Below are positions 6,170 to 6,440 of a DNA stretch of 6,440 bases, piece by piece; positions within the stretch are counted from its first letter, which is position 1, and each line of letters begins with the position of its first letter. The stretch lies in NCBI GenBank assembly GCA_026985655.1, contig JALSQB010000232.1, forward strand, positions 1 through 6,440. The letters are read 5' to 3'. The notes beneath the pieces are model-generated. The model had not been told where the DNA came from and did not search any database. It saw only the letters and a program-made list of their open reading frames with translations. Source of the DNA: Campylobacteraceae bacterium. Its GTDB lineage: Bacteria; Campylobacterota; Campylobacteria; Campylobacterales; Sulfurovaceae. A program made the position numbers and the translations under genes.

Positions 6170-6440
6170 TAAAAATCATATAGTCCTTCTTATCAATTCA
6201 ATGGGTGAGGGGGGTGCACAACGGGTTTTATTGAGCTTAATTGAAGTGTATCTACACTTAGGCTTAGAGGTCACGCTTATTGCCTTGGTAAAGAATGATT
6301 TACATAAGCTACCCGAAAAATTAAACTGTATCTATTTAAGAGACAATAACAAAGAGCATTCGGGGTTATATGAAACACTATTAATTCCTTACTATGCATG
6401 GAAGTTAAAAAAGTATGTGGTGAAAAATGAATTCTCTATT
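6162..6440 (+). CDS. GT4-type glycosyltransferase, 3'-partial
   Basis: An ATG at 6162 opens a frame that stays open for 93 codons to the right edge, so only the N-terminal part is visible. The translation starts MSNKNHIVLLINSMGEGGAQRV, a Rossmann strand followed by the glycine-rich S-x-G-x-GG-A-Q/E-R-V loop typical of the N-terminal domain of GT4 enzymes such as PglH and PglJ. It continues with an amphipathic helix and a second strand (VTLIALV). The start overlaps the preceding stop by 8 nt and lacks a clear Shine-Dalgarno, suggesting coupled translation within one glycan operon. A G6 tract (6209-6214) encodes part of the glycine loop. The catalytic C-terminal domain is outside the window, so specificity is unknown. 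It could belong to an N-glycan, O-antigen or capsule locus. Confidence 0.85.
   Translation, partial: MSNKNHIVLLINSMGEGGAQRVLLSLIEVYLHLGLEVTLIALVKNDLHKLPEKLNCIYLRDNNKEHSGLYETLLIPYYAWKLKKYVVKNEFSI

Overview
The window has two parts. The first 4.87 kb is the 3' end of a respiratory complex I (nuo) operon: nuoL (5' end cut by the window edge), nuoM and nuoN, all on the + strand, 10 nt apart or overlapping by 1 nt. After a 182-nt AT-rich gap come two glycosyltransferase genes on the same strand. The first is a complete CapM-like GT4 enzyme. The second is the N-terminal 93 codons of another GT4-type enzyme, which overlaps the first by 8 nt and runs off the right edge.

The organism is most likely a member of Campylobacterota (Epsilonproteobacteria), possibly a marine or sulfur-oxidising lineage of the Sulfurimonas/Sulfurovum kind. 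The reasons are the AT-rich composition, the nuoL-nuoM-nuoN order, a NuoL loop insertion I associate with that group from memory, and a glycan gene block next to core genes. Genus cannot be settled from the sequence alone.

NuoL, NuoM and NuoN are the three antiporter-like proton-pumping subunits of the complex I membrane arm. All three keep the expected charged residues (glutamate in TM5, lysines in TM7 and TM8, and a lysine or glutamate in TM12), so they look functional. Translation appears coupled: the nuoM Shine-Dalgarno abuts the nuoL stop, and nuoN starts inside the nuoM stop codon behind a strong AAAGGAGG.

The 4875-5056 gap holds a 14-bp hairpin, a likely transcription end for nuo. It is followed by a 46-nt run of pure A/T and a TATAAT box with phased TATAAAA repeats upstream, a likely promoter for the glycan genes. 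The GT genes probably belong to a surface-polysaccharide or protein-glycosylation locus continuing to the right.

I found no previously undescribed system here. The points worth a second look are the start corrections for nuoL and the first GT, the intergenic architecture, the homopolymer tracts in the GT genes, the NuoL insertion, and the unseen downstream glycan locus.
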